Assembly: GCF_013204845.1 (NCBI RefSeq)
Contig: NZ_JABMKY010000004.1
Location: 1 to 64,000 of the forward strand
Origin: Paenibacillus qinlingensis
GTDB taxonomy: Bacteria > Bacillota > Bacilli > Paenibacillales > NBRC-103111
Direction of reading: 5' to 3'
DNA length: 64,000 bases
Position numbers and translations under genes: made by a program. The notes under the pieces were generated by a model. It saw nothing but the letters and a program-made list of their open reading frames with translations, had not been told where the DNA came from and searched no databases. How positions within the stretch are numbered: position 1 is the stretch's first letter; every line of letters starts with the position of its first letter. Below, piece after piece: positions 45,887 through 54,705 of this stretch.

Positions 45887-46621
45887 TTAACTATGCTTCA
45901 GAAGTTTATCTGCTAGGGATGGGGAGATCCGCTGGATCATGCGCAGCAGCTTTATTTTGCCAATCAGAATCTCGTAGCGGTCACGCTCAAAGCCCTGTAC
46001 GAATTCGTGGGCGAGCTGTTCAGGTGAAATTTTACCTTTGCCCCGCCCTGCCGTCATTTCGGTGCTAACGAGTGGTGGAATAATTTCGAATACCTTAACA
46101 TTCGTTGATTCCAATTGATAGCGCAGCCCCTTCGTGAAGAGATGGACAGCAGCTTTGGTCGCACAGTATACGGGGGCCGATTTCTTGGGAACAAGGCCAA
46201 GTCCAGAGGACACATTGACGATAGCGGCATTGGGCTTCGTGGTAAGGTGCGCTAAAAGATTGCTGCATAACTGAATCATAGACGTCAGATTAATCTGGAT
46301 TTCACGATTGATTTTGCTCGAGGTATCGGGATCTTGAAGGAAATTATAGTTGAATTGAATACCGGCGTTGTTGATGAGAATATTCAGATCTGGGTGTGCA
46401 AGCAAAATTGTCCGCGTAAATTCATTGATCTCCGCTGGATTTTCCAAATTACAAGGATAGGCAATAAGTGCAGGGCAAGCTTGCAAGGCTTGGTCTAAGC
46501 GATTGACGTTGCTGCTGGCAATAATTACTTTATTGCCCTTTTCCACGAGGCGTTTGGCGAGCGAGAAGCCGATACCTGCAGAACCTCCTGTAATGAGTAT
46601 ACAATGACCGGTTAGTTTCAT
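45887..46621 (-). CDS. Short-chain dehydrogenase/reductase (DltE-like)
   Basis: A 244-residue classical SDR. The cofactor motif is TGGSAGIG (residues 11-18), NNAG is at about 84-87, and the catalytic triad is Ser138/139 with Tyr152-x3-Lys156 (YCATK). An ILINNAGIQFNYNF stretch resembles DltE-type SDRs. Substrate unknown. I chose the ATG at 46621 because AAAGGA lies 10 nt upstream; a longer version beginning at 46684 would add 21 residues without family character. It lies downstream of the Crp-like regulator on the same strand and may be its target. Confidence 0.87.
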   Translation of the reverse strand: MKLTGHCILITGGSAGIGFSLAKRLVEKGNKVIIASSNVNRLDQALQACPALIAYPCNLENPAEINEFTRTILLAHPDLNILINNAGIQFNYNFLQDPDTSSKINREIQINLTSMIQLCSNLLAHLTTKPNAAIVNVSSGLGLVPKKSAPVYCATKAAVHLFTKGLRYQLESTNVKVFEIIPPLVSTEMTAGRGKGKISPEQLAHEFVQGFERDRYEILIGKIKLLRMIQRISPSLADKLLKHS

Positions 46622-46683
46622 TTGAGCTACGTCCTTTCGAATGAAGATATCATTCAGCATAAAGGAGTCTGTAGCGAATCTCA

Positions 46684-47298
46684 TTAACTTAGGTTAATCG
46701 AATCTGAACTTGGTCGTATATTACGCCACTGTGCGCGTATCCGACTAAGAGCGACTGGAGTAATGCCTAGATAGGAAGCGATATAGTACTGGGGAATATC
46801 CTTGTCCAATGTACCAAACTCCTCTAAGAAGCAGCGATAGCGATCCTCTGCGGATAAGGTGAGCAGCTGCATCTCGCGTCTTTCCTTTTTCATGTACAAA
46901 CCTTCAACCATCCGTCTCGTTAAACGTTCCCAAATCGGATCTTCGGCGGTAAGAGCTAATAGATCAAGGTAGGAAAGTCGTAGCAGCTTGGCGGGCTGTA
47001 GCGCTTGAATAGAGAACTGGGCAGGTTCGCCTGTCAGCAAGGCGGTATAGGAAGTGATGAAGTCATTGGCTGCGCAAAAGGACTTGATGCGTTCCTTACC
47101 ATCATAGGTACTGTAATAAAGGCGAAAACAGCCTGATAGGCAGAAATATAAATAAGAAAGTGAATCGCCAGCTCGAAGCAAATGTTCGCCTTTGGTTAGC
47201 GTCGTGGCCGTAAATAAGCTAGAGAAACGCATCTTTTGGTCCTCTGTGAGAGGGAGCAAAAGATCTAAAAACGTATGTAAAGGAATGAATGCGTTCAC
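46684..47298 (-). CDS. Crp/Fnr-family transcriptional regulator
   Basis: A 204-residue regulator. The N-terminal cyclic-nucleotide-binding-like barrel (about 15-125) has LTKGEHLLRAGDSLSYLYFCLSGCFRLYY, and a C-terminal HTH has IPQYYIASYLGITPVALSRIRAQWR. The HTH matches the group whose target is often an adjacent oxidoreductase. No conserved cysteine cluster for an Fe-S centre is visible, so it is not a classical Fnr. It is divergent from the peroxiredoxin gene and 62 nt upstream of the SDR on the same strand. Confidence 0.87.
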   Translation of the reverse strand: MNAFIPLHTFLDLLLPLTEDQKMRFSSLFTATTLTKGEHLLRAGDSLSYLYFCLSGCFRLYYSTYDGKERIKSFCAANDFITSYTALLTGEPAQFSIQALQPAKLLRLSYLDLLALTAEDPIWERLTRRMVEGLYMKKERREMQLLTLSAEDRYRCFLEEFGTLDKDIPQYYIASYLGITPVALSRIRAQWRNIRPSSDSINLS

Positions 47299-47323
47299 AA
47301 CCGTTAAGCCTCCATGAATTAAA

Positions 47324-47334
47324 ATAATTATTAT
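47324..47334. promoter_or_regulatory. PerR-like box upstream of the peroxiredoxin gene
   Basis: ATAATTATTAT (47324-47334) equals the central 11 bases of the PerR consensus; the outer bases do not match. It lies in the divergent crp-peroxiredoxin region, 20 bp upstream of the probable peroxiredoxin -35 box. PerR control of the peroxiredoxin would be sensible but is inferred. Confidence 0.4.
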
Positions 47335-47353
47335 CTAGTATACGATCTAATTA

Positions 47354-47382
47354 TTGACTTTCAGGTAGGGGGATGATACCAT
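47354..47382 (+). promoter_or_regulatory. Probable promoter of the peroxiredoxin gene
   Basis: TTGACT (47354-47359), a 17-nt spacer, and TACCAT (47377-47382) with a TG extension just upstream. Confidence 0.5.
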
Positions 47383-47433
47383 TTTATACGGATAATATAG
47401 AATTTAGATAGATTTTGAGGAGGAATTATACCC

Positions 47434-47982
47434 ATGGCAGAACGTTTAGTTGGTAAACAAGCTCCTGATTTTACAATGGAGACAGCTACAGGTGACGGTA
47501 CAGGATTTGGTAAAGCATCTTTGTCTGATTACAAAGGAAAATGGTTAGTTCTTTTCTTCTACCCATTGGATTTCACATTCGTATGCCCAACAGAAATCAC
47601 AGCAATTAGCTATGCTGCTGATCAATTCAAAGCATTGGACACTGAAATTCTTGGTGTTTCCATCGACAGCATCCACACGCACAAAGCATGGATCAACACA
47701 CCGATTAACGATAATGGTCTTGGCAAATTGGCATTCCCACTTGCTGCTGACATTACAAAATCCGTAGCACGTGACTACGGCGTTCTAATCGAAGAAGAAG
47801 GTATCGCACTTCGCGGTCTATTCATCATCGATCCAGAAGGCGAATTGAAATACGAAGTTGTTAACCACAACGACGTAGGTCGCAGCGTAGATGAAACACT
47901 TCGTGTGCTTCAAGCGCTTCAATCCGGCGGATTGTGCCCAATGAACTGGAAACCAGGCGACAAAAACTTGGTTGTTAAATAA
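47434..47982 (+). CDS. Typical 2-Cys peroxiredoxin (AhpC/Tsa family)
   Basis: Reduces hydrogen peroxide and organic peroxides with thiol reductants. The 182-residue protein has the peroxidatic Cys51 in FYPLDFTFVCPTE and the resolving Cys168 in GGLCPMNWKPG near the C-terminus, the typical 2-Cys arrangement. The sequence is close to YkuU-type peroxiredoxins of Bacillus; no AhpF reductase is adjacent, so thioredoxin is the likely reductant. GAGGAGG is well placed, and the codon choice is that of a highly expressed gene. Confidence 0.94.
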   Translation: MAERLVGKQAPDFTMETATGDGTGFGKASLSDYKGKWLVLFFYPLDFTFVCPTEITAISYAADQFKALDTEILGVSIDSIHTHKAWINTPINDNGLGKLAFPLAADITKSVARDYGVLIEEEGIALRGLFIIDPEGELKYEVVNHNDVGRSVDETLRVLQALQSGGLCPMNWKPGDKNLVVK

Positions 47983-47997
47983 GTTTTAACTACATAG

Positions 47998-48046
47998 GAA
48001 GGCCCCTCGGTTAGCATGCGAATGCGGGCGGAGGGGTCTTTCTTTC
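47998..48046 (+). terminator. Terminator after the peroxiredoxin gene
   Basis: Outer arms AGGCCCCTC and GGAGGGGTCTT with a T-rich tail. The loop is long and partly paired. Confidence 0.65.
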
Positions 48047-48061
48047 TAAGGAGATCGTGTC

Positions 48062-48370
48062 ATGGATGTTATAACAGAAGAGTTGTTTTGGATACGTCAA
48101 GAAGGCAATGAGGCGGTAATCGGGCTTACCGAGCATGCATTAGAAAAATGGGGCATGATTCTGTACGTCGAACTACCGGAAAAAGGTGTGCAATTAACGA
48201 AAGGTGCATTCATGAGTTCCCTCGAAACAGCGGTAGATGAGCACGATTTATTTGCTCCTGTAACGGGTGAAGTGATCGCTGTGAACATACTAATCGAGCG
48301 AGCAACGGGAATGCTTTATGAGTCACCGTATGAGAAAGGCTGGTTATTCCGAGTCCTATTGGGTGACTGA
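48062..48370 (+). CDS. GcvH-like lipoyl-domain protein lacking the lipoyl lysine
   Basis: A 102-residue protein resembling glycine cleavage H protein: a start ELFWIRQEGNEAVIGLTEHALEKWGMILYVELPEKG and a hairpin DLFAPVTGEVIAVN, as in GcvH (SDVYSPVSGEVVEVN). The lysine that carries lipoate would fall in the ESVKA segment; here the same place reads ETAVD, with Val58 instead. No other lysine lies in the hairpin. At 102 residues it is also shorter than the usual 125-130. It is therefore probably not a functional H protein, but could be a scaffold or carrier-like relative. It has a strong AAGGAG site and stands alone after the peroxiredoxin gene. Confidence 0.75.
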   Translation: MDVITEELFWIRQEGNEAVIGLTEHALEKWGMILYVELPEKGVQLTKGAFMSSLETAVDEHDLFAPVTGEVIAVNILIERATGMLYESPYEKGWLFRVLLGD

Positions 48371-48673
48371 TTAGTCGCCACCCCCACCCCCATCGCCACC
48401 GCCAGAATCTCCTCCGCCGCTATCCCCGCCGCTATCATGGGAATCGCCATGATTACCATGGTCATTATGCCCACCGTGATGGTGGTGGTTATGGTGATTA
48501 TGATGACCCTTGTGAGAAGAGAAGTCCATGGTATCATAGGCGGCGTATCCACTAGAGTCGGAATTATCATGTCGGCCTTTGCGGCGATTTTTTTTGCGAG
48601 AACCGGGAAGTATACCAAGCACAATGAACAGAATAACAGGAGCAAATACGATAAGCGCGACAATACTACCCAT
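48371..48673 (-). CDS. Single-pass membrane protein with His/Gly/Asp-rich tail
   Basis: A 100-residue protein with no family match. One membrane helix (about 3-22, SIVALIVFAPVILFIVLG) is followed by a basic stretch (SRKKNRRKGRH). The tail runs through a His-rich block (KGHHNHHNHHHHGGHNDH) into Gly/Asp repeats. The tail could bind metal ions or be a flexible linker. I chose the ATG at 48673 because AGGAGG lies 7 nt before it; longer starts reach 48763. Its stop directly abuts the stop of the convergent GcvH-like gene. Confidence 0.6.
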   Translation of the reverse strand: MGSIVALIVFAPVILFIVLGILPGSRKKNRRKGRHDNSDSSGYAAYDTMDFSSHKGHHNHHNHHHHGGHNDHGNHGDSHDSGGDSGGGDSGGGDGGGGGD

Positions 48674-48769
48674 GAATATACCTCCTACAGAAGATGAATG
48701 CGTCCAGACTACTTGTCTACAAACTATCGTACCATAAAATATTCCAATAAGAATAGACATCATCTAACG

Positions 48770-48798
48770 AAAAAACCGTCCTCCAAGGAGAACGGTTT
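48770..48798 (-). terminator. Terminator of the GH15/GH57 operon
   Basis: On the minus strand AAACCGTTCTCC pairs with GGAGGACGGTTT, followed by a T-run. Confidence 0.8.
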
Positions 48799-48805
48799 GA
48801 CTTGC

Positions 48806-50776
48806 CTATTTCGCGAGTTGCTTATATTTGTTGAGATACTTAACAACAGTGAGCACGTAGGTCGCATGCGACCAAGTAAGTGGAGCAACAGACACCGGCT
48901 CGCCAGAGAAAGGATCCAATTGCTCGGACAACACGCCGCTTTCCATGGCATGTTTGACGACCCACTCGAGCGTTTTGCGCGGAGCCTCAAGGTCGGCAAC
49001 CGTTTTGGCATACTCGATTTCCCATTCTGCGATCCAGAGGGTACAAATGATCCAAGGATTGCCCGGCACTTTCTCAATATCGGTGGAGCGTTGGAAGTAA
49101 TAATCATGATGATAACGGGCGGAGCCACCGACTTCGGTTTTGATCATGAGACCTTCTTTGTTAGCTAACATCGTACTTACGACACGTGGGTCGTCAGCAG
49201 GCAGTACGCCAAATTCAAAGATACCGTACACGGAGCTTTCCAACGTCATATCCTTAACCCACTGGCCGTCTTCCATATACAAACCGCGAACGAATCGTTG
49301 CTCACCTTCGTCCCACAGATGCTTCAGGATACCGGATTTAATTTTCTCTGCGGTATGCTTGTAGCGATTGCTGCGCTCCTCATCTCCAAACAAGTTGCTG
49401 AAGTTCGAAGCAGCAATCAATCCCCCGTACACAGCAGATGCCGTGAAGGTATAGATCCCGTAGCGTTCTTCCCATAGATCGTAGCTTGGCTTCGGTAGGT
49501 TCAGTTCTTGATCAATGTAAGTGGACATGAATCTCGCCGCTCTGCGAATGAGATTGCGGTACAAAGATTGAGCAAATTCCAAGCTTCCATTTTTCTGGAA
49601 ATCCTGCCAAAGAGCAAATAAGACAAGCGCCGTTTCGTCTTCCTGAATTGGAAGCTGTACGCGCCCGGAATGAATGTAGGGATGCCAGCTGGAGCCTACA
49701 GTACCGTCCGGATTGTACTTGTGATGCAAGTAACCTTCTGGTGACAGCACATTCGCACAGAAATTAAAGAACGGAATAATCATGCCTTGGTAGCCAGCCA
49801 TGGACATGGAATAAGCGATTAACGCACCATCACGCGGCCACATGTAGCTGTAATGATCTCGGTTGCTCTGCATGATGTCAGAATCATTCGCGGCAATAAT
49901 TGCCCCGTTCACATCGGTTTGTGTGCGGACGAGCAACAGGCTTTGTTTGAAGAGGCGTTGCACTTCGGGTGTGAGATCGAAGTAGTCGCGATCGATTTTG
50001 TTCGCCCAACGCTGCCAGTACACCGTCACACGGTCCAGCAGCTTGCCTGGGTGGCTGTCTTTGACATAGGAGTCAAGCTTCTTAACTTCCTCCAGATTCT
50101 TGCCTGCGCCCATCCAGTAGTAGAGCGTTTGATTTCCGTTAGGTGGGACGAACAGTCGGAAAGAGATCGTACTATCGACTGACCCTTGGGCAATGGCATT
50201 GCCCATCAGATGGCCGTCTTCAGCATCCCGCCATGTGCCTTCGGCGTTATAGAACCTTTTGACACCGGTCGAATATTGAAATATTCCTTCCGTGCCCGTA
50301 CTTCCGTTAAACATGAAGTAACGATCCTTTTTATAATGAAAGACGGTATTCGTAGAAGGATAGTAAGCGGCTGTATCGCCAACCTCTGTCTCATTAATGA
50401 GCAGATCTTGGTTGAAGAACATGCGTACTTCACGAACCGTATTCGTGTGATTGGTAATATGAATTCGTTTCAAATAAATATCCTCACGCTGGTGAACACC
50501 GTCATTCATAAGCAGAGTAACACCGAGGCCGGGATGTGTAGCTGTCACTTCTGTGACGAGGGAATCCTCCACATACGCAAGCTTGAATTGCCACTCAGGA
50601 GCATTCAGCCATGCGAAGTCGCCATCTACCCATACACCAACACGGCACTGATAACCGCCAATATGGTTAAGCTGGCCTACGAAAGGATAGTACAGATCTC
50701 GCATGTAGGAATGCTGATCGAGGTTAATAAGGAATTTTCCATTTCCGATGACCAGATGTCTTGGCAATACAATCAC
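48806..50776 (-). CDS. Glycoside hydrolase family 15 protein (glucoamylase-like)
   Basis: A 656-residue GH15 enzyme with the expected two parts: an N-terminal beta-sandwich (about 1-270, with YPFVGQLNHIGGYQCRVGVWVDG) and a C-terminal six-hairpin helical barrel. Barrel motifs include YMWPRDGALIAYSMSMAGY, QEDETALVLFALW and SYDLWEERYGIYTFTASAVYGG with the acidic pair of the active site. There is no signal peptide, so it is intracellular. It likely releases glucose from alpha-glucan ends, but GH15 trehalases also exist. It is the last gene of a cluster with a GH57-GT4 protein and DUF4912, consistent with alpha-glucan turnover. Confidence 0.9.
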   Translation of the reverse strand: MIVLPRHLVIGNGKFLINLDQHSYMRDLYYPFVGQLNHIGGYQCRVGVWVDGDFAWLNAPEWQFKLAYVEDSLVTEVTATHPGLGVTLLMNDGVHQREDIYLKRIHITNHTNTVREVRMFFNQDLLINETEVGDTAAYYPSTNTVFHYKKDRYFMFNGSTGTEGIFQYSTGVKRFYNAEGTWRDAEDGHLMGNAIAQGSVDSTISFRLFVPPNGNQTLYYWMGAGKNLEEVKKLDSYVKDSHPGKLLDRVTVYWQRWANKIDRDYFDLTPEVQRLFKQSLLLVRTQTDVNGAIIAANDSDIMQSNRDHYSYMWPRDGALIAYSMSMAGYQGMIIPFFNFCANVLSPEGYLHHKYNPDGTVGSSWHPYIHSGRVQLPIQEDETALVLFALWQDFQKNGSLEFAQSLYRNLIRRAARFMSTYIDQELNLPKPSYDLWEERYGIYTFTASAVYGGLIAASNFSNLFGDEERSNRYKHTAEKIKSGILKHLWDEGEQRFVRGLYMEDGQWVKDMTLESSVYGIFEFGVLPADDPRVVSTMLANKEGLMIKTEVGGSARYHHDYYFQRSTDIEKVPGNPWIICTLWIAEWEIEYAKTVADLEAPRKTLEWVVKHAMESGVLSEQLDPFSGEPVSVAPLTWSHATYVLTVVKYLNKYKQLAK

Positions 50777-50946
50777 TTCCCCACTCTTTTGTTTGATCGC
50801 GCATTCAGATCAGGCCACGAGGACTGAACGATGGAGCACAAGTCTTGCCAATAGGTTACCTAATTCTGACAAAGGAATCAATGATTCTTTGAAAAAATTC
50901 TGAAAATTCTTACTGGTCACGCTTTCATTTGGTACGGATATCCAAA

Positions 50947-53900
50947 TTACTTGATTATTTCCTTTTGATGCGGGGAATGACTGGTTGAAGCAGCTAGATT
51001 CGAAATCACTGCCTCGTAAACGTGAGTTGTCAAAGATCCAATTTTCTTCGAGTTATATTCACTGTGAACGGTACGTAAGGCGGTAGCAGCAAGCTTAGAT
51101 GCATACTGCGGTTGTTCCATAAGTTGAATGATTCGTGCGGCTAACGCATCTCTGTCGCCTGGAGGACATGTACTTCCGTTAACCCCGTGGTTGACGATCT
51201 CGGCAAGGCCTCCCGTATCTGAAACGATGAGTGGCGTTCCGCTGGCCATCGCTTCCAATGCGACTAAACCGAAGGGTTCGTAGAGGCTTGGGAAAATACA
51301 AATTTCTGCTCTTTGTAAAAGCAATCGTTTGTCAGCCTCGTCGAGAAAGCCAGTGAAGCTTACTCGATCTCCAAGGCTATGAGCAAGTTCCTCTAAGCTA
51401 TCTCGCTCAGGACCTGTTCCGGCGATGACGAGTTTGGCGTCAGGGAATTCAGTGAGTACTTGCGGCATCGCGGCCAAAAGAATGTCTACGCCTTTTTCAT
51501 AAACAAGACGGCCTAGGAAAGCCAGAACACGCTGCGGCACATCGTTAGGAGAGATGGCGTTAGCAAGCAGTGGATTCATCGTGAATAACGCTGGATCCGG
51601 CTTACGAAAGGAAGACACACTGTTTGGAATTACGGTTATTTGGTGAATAGGAATATGAAAGAGCGCCTTAATTTCCTGCCCCATAGATAGACTGCAAACG
51701 ATGAGATGATCGGCTGCTTCTGTTAATTTACCTTCTATGGTATGAATCCGCTTTTGAAGCGGTGACTCGAGCTTTCCAAGATTACGTCCTGTTTCCGTAG
51801 CGTGAATTGTTACTAGAAGCGGGAGGCGCACTTGATGCTTGGCAACATGTGCTGTGTAGTAAACAAGCCAGTCATGCGCATGCACCAGATCGAATACGAG
51901 GCCCTGCCGGATAATGCCCAACATGAGATCGGTAAATGCCATATTCATTTGGAATACCCGGTCTAGGAAGTGTAAGGAGTCTGTTGTAGGGATGACTTCC
52001 GCTCTATGAATATGGACCCCCTCTGAAACTTCATAAGGAAGACACCCTGGAGATTGACAGGTGATGACATGAACGGAATGTCCATCGGCAGCAAGCCCTC
52101 TGGATAAATCGCAAACTGCTCTCGCCAGACCGCCAATGACATGTGGCGGGTATTCCCAAGCGAGCATAAGGATGCGCAGCTTGGACGGATGGCTCTGTTG
52201 GGTAGCCTCCTTGTTCGAGGCAACGGCAACTTCGTTTAACGGTATGACGGTATCTACACGGGATGATGCGCGTAGAAGGGCATGTTTAGAGGAAGATGGC
52301 TGAAAAAGTCGATAATGAAGCTCGGGTAAGAAAGGGCTCTTTCGTTCCAAAGCGTGAACCAGCGTGGCTAGCTCTTTGTCAGATTCGGTCTTGTCTAATG
52401 TATTCATAAGGTTATGGAATTGGGATAAATGCGTTTCGATGCGCTTCGTCGCGTAGGCGGTGACCGTATCCGCATCTAGAATAAACGTCCAGTCACTGCT
52501 CTGCGCGAGCATCAGCTCCCGCGCGGCTTGATTCAGCGCCCGCAGTTGCACGCTGCTAAGCGCTGCCGGGTCCTGGTGCTTCTGCGCAGCCAGCACCATG
52601 CGATCCTCCGCCGCATGCAGCCGCGGCGTAACCCACTGGCTGCGCGGCTGCAGCCAGACCTCGGCGTAGCCGCCACGGCCCCAGCTCGACACGGGCAGCT
52701 CTGCTACCGTGGTCGGCGCATGGGCGGCGGCGTAGCCGCCAAGCGTAGTCGTCTGCACGACTACGCTTTCAACACTGCGCGCGGCAAGGCCGCGCAGGAC
52801 GGCTTCAAGCCACTGGTGGCCTTCGTACCACCAGTGCCCAAGCAGTTCGGCATCGTAGGGGCATACGATGACATAGGGCTCTTGAGGCGCAGACGCAGCC
52901 TCTGCGCCTGTAACAGTGCGCCGCTCCGCGAGACGGTGCACCTGCGCCACCCGGCTAGCGATGAAATGCTCAGCATGGAGCTGAGCTTTCTGAGCGGCAC
53001 GCGCCGGGTCGTAGGGCACTTTGGCGTCACCATCGCCGGTGACGCTGTAGTACTTGAAGCCCGTGTTGATGCGTGCGCCGTCCGGCAGCACATAGGGCTT
53101 CAAGTAGGCCCACTCGGCACCGCCCTCGTGGCCGAGGTCATGCCCGATATCGCAATAATATTCGCGATAGTCGGGGTCGCCGGGGTACCCAACCTCGGCG
53201 CTCCAGACATGAGCTCCGGCCTCGGGATCCCGGGCGAAAGCACAAGCGCCGCCTGGCGTGCGCAGCGGCAGACCTGCAATGTCCGTGTCAGAAGCGCCAT
53301 CGCGGCGGGCTAAGGTGTGCGCATGGGTATCTACGATGAAGTAACGTAGATCTAACGCTTGCAGGTGTGGCTCAAGCGCAGGCGAATAGCCGCACTCTGG
53401 CAGCCAGATGCCTGCAGGCGCGACTCCGAAATGCCGGCGAAATTCCTGGACCGCCGACTCGAGCTGCGCGCGCAGCGTGCCATCGTTCTTTACCAGAGGT
53501 AAAAACGCATGTGTTGCTGCGCAAGTAATTAATTCTAAGCAGCCTGTGGAGCTGAGGCTGCGGAACTTGGCAATGAGATCGCCATGGAGGCGATCGTATA
53601 AGAGGCTGAGCCGGTGATACCGATCCGCGTACAGCTTAGCTAGCGGGCCGAAGGCTTCATCACCCCACAGACGAATGACTTCACGCTGCCCCAACTCACA
53701 AAGCGAGGAGAGGTGCTTGCGAAGTCGCAGATGCATGCGGGAATCTTCTAGCATGGCAAGCAGGGGCGGAGACAACGACAGCGTAAGGCGGAACGGCACT
53801 TTATCTTCCATAAGCTTTTCCATCATGTCAATGAGAGGCAGATACGTATCGACAACCGCTTCGAAAAACCAGCGCTCTTCTAATGTAATTTCAGATGCAT

Positions 53901-53967
53901 TGTGGCGAACATAAGGGATATGGGCATGCAAGAGCAAAGCAACATAGCCTTGTACGTTAGTGCTCAA
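50947..53967 (-). CDS. GH57/DUF1957 branching-enzyme-like + GT4 glycosyltransferase fusion
   Basis: A 1006-residue two-domain protein. Residues about 1-520 are GH57/DUF1957: YVALLLHAHIPYV, then GIWLPECGYSPAL with the GH57 nucleophile position Glu191, and a CPYDAELLGHWWYEG motif. Residues about 597-985 are GT4: LMLAWEYPPHVIGGLARAV, YEKGVDILLAAMP, and PSLYEPFGLVALEAMASGTP with the catalytic Glu. DUF1957 proteins act as 1,4-alpha-glucan branching enzymes and GT4 proteins as glucan synthases, so one chain may both extend and branch a glucan. It overlaps the DUF4912 gene by 4 nt. A GC-rich stretch lies within the GH57 part. Confidence 0.9.
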   Translation of the reverse strand: MSTNVQGYVALLLHAHIPYVRHNASEITLEERWFFEAVVDTYLPLIDMMEKLMEDKVPFRLTLSLSPPLLAMLEDSRMHLRLRKHLSSLCELGQREVIRLWGDEAFGPLAKLYADRYHRLSLLYDRLHGDLIAKFRSLSSTGCLELITCAATHAFLPLVKNDGTLRAQLESAVQEFRRHFGVAPAGIWLPECGYSPALEPHLQALDLRYFIVDTHAHTLARRDGASDTDIAGLPLRTPGGACAFARDPEAGAHVWSAEVGYPGDPDYREYYCDIGHDLGHEGGAEWAYLKPYVLPDGARINTGFKYYSVTGDGDAKVPYDPARAAQKAQLHAEHFIASRVAQVHRLAERRTVTGAEAASAPQEPYVIVCPYDAELLGHWWYEGHQWLEAVLRGLAARSVESVVVQTTTLGGYAAAHAPTTVAELPVSSWGRGGYAEVWLQPRSQWVTPRLHAAEDRMVLAAQKHQDPAALSSVQLRALNQAARELMLAQSSDWTFILDADTVTAYATKRIETHLSQFHNLMNTLDKTESDKELATLVHALERKSPFLPELHYRLFQPSSSKHALLRASSRVDTVIPLNEVAVASNKEATQQSHPSKLRILMLAWEYPPHVIGGLARAVCDLSRGLAADGHSVHVITCQSPGCLPYEVSEGVHIHRAEVIPTTDSLHFLDRVFQMNMAFTDLMLGIIRQGLVFDLVHAHDWLVYYTAHVAKHQVRLPLLVTIHATETGRNLGKLESPLQKRIHTIEGKLTEAADHLIVCSLSMGQEIKALFHIPIHQITVIPNSVSSFRKPDPALFTMNPLLANAISPNDVPQRVLAFLGRLVYEKGVDILLAAMPQVLTEFPDAKLVIAGTGPERDSLEELAHSLGDRVSFTGFLDEADKRLLLQRAEICIFPSLYEPFGLVALEAMASGTPLIVSDTGGLAEIVNHGVNGSTCPPGDRDALAARIIQLMEQPQYASKLAATALRTVHSEYNSKKIGSLTTHVYEAVISNLAASTSHSPHQKEIIK

Positions 53968-54530
53968 TCAGTATCGCCTCCAGATTCCATATCTACAAGG
54001 TAAGTGTTCTTCGGGACATACACCGAATAGGCCGAGAAATACGAATGTTCATCGGGCGTTACTTGCGGTAACAGAAGAGACTTTGGCTGGTAAATGAAAG
54101 GATGAACAGTTTCGACTGGATGATGATCGCTAAGCAGGCTTATCGCTGGGATTTGAATGATATTGGAATGCAGAAGCGGAAGGAAATATCCTTGCTCATT
54201 CCGGATACCAAGTCTTGCGCAATACGATTGGCCGGAGGCTAACCCGCTGAGAAAGCAGGAGTCACCAGGAGGGAGCAAAAGCTCTAAGACCCGATCTGCG
54301 GGTTGCTGTAGCTTGCTGAAAGACGTGCTGGGAGATGGATCGACTACTTCGTGAAACCGTAGTGTAGGAGTTAAAGAGCGCCAGTCCTTCTCGAAATACG
54401 CTTGAAGGAGCATCTGCTTACTACATGAAAGCTGCCAATAAATAAACTGGACGGTAGGAGATTGTGCCAGTAAATAAAGTGTATCGTGATCAAGGGCAAA
54501 GGGGCGTGCTTGAGTAGAGATCAGACTCAC
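53964..54530 (-). CDS. DUF4912 domain protein
   Basis: A 188-residue protein with the DUF4912 pattern: an N-terminal LYLLAQSPTVQFIYWQLS strand, a middle FLSGLASGQSYCARLGIRNEQGYF segment and a PAISLL turn. No signal peptide. DUF4912 is often found beside DUF1957/GT4 glucan enzymes, and here it is translationally coupled to one (4-nt overlap), so a role as accessory or glycan-binding subunit is likely. It is the first gene of the cluster. Molecular function unknown. Confidence 0.8.
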   Translation of the reverse strand: MSLISTQARPFALDHDTLYLLAQSPTVQFIYWQLSCSKQMLLQAYFEKDWRSLTPTLRFHEVVDPSPSTSFSKLQQPADRVLELLLPPGDSCFLSGLASGQSYCARLGIRNEQGYFLPLLHSNIIQIPAISLLSDHHPVETVHPFIYQPKSLLLPQVTPDEHSYFSAYSVYVPKNTYLVDMESGGDTD

Positions 54531-54609
54531 CTTTTCTGCTTGCTTATGTTGTAAGAAGGAACAAATGTGTTAATCCTATGTTTTATTGTAGCATATGCGC
54601 CATATAAAC

Positions 54610-54646
54610 CAAAAATCTCCACCCCATAAGAAAGGGGGGAGATTGC
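54610..54646 (-). terminator. Terminator of the small minus-strand gene at 54706-54924
   Basis: On the minus strand AATCTCC-CCCC pairs with GGGG-GGAGATT, followed by TTTTTGG. Confidence 0.75.
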
Positions 54647-54705
54647 TTGTTTACCACTTACGGTTGCTCATCATGATTGGCCGAGGGTAAAGGTAATCTT
54701 GTGAC

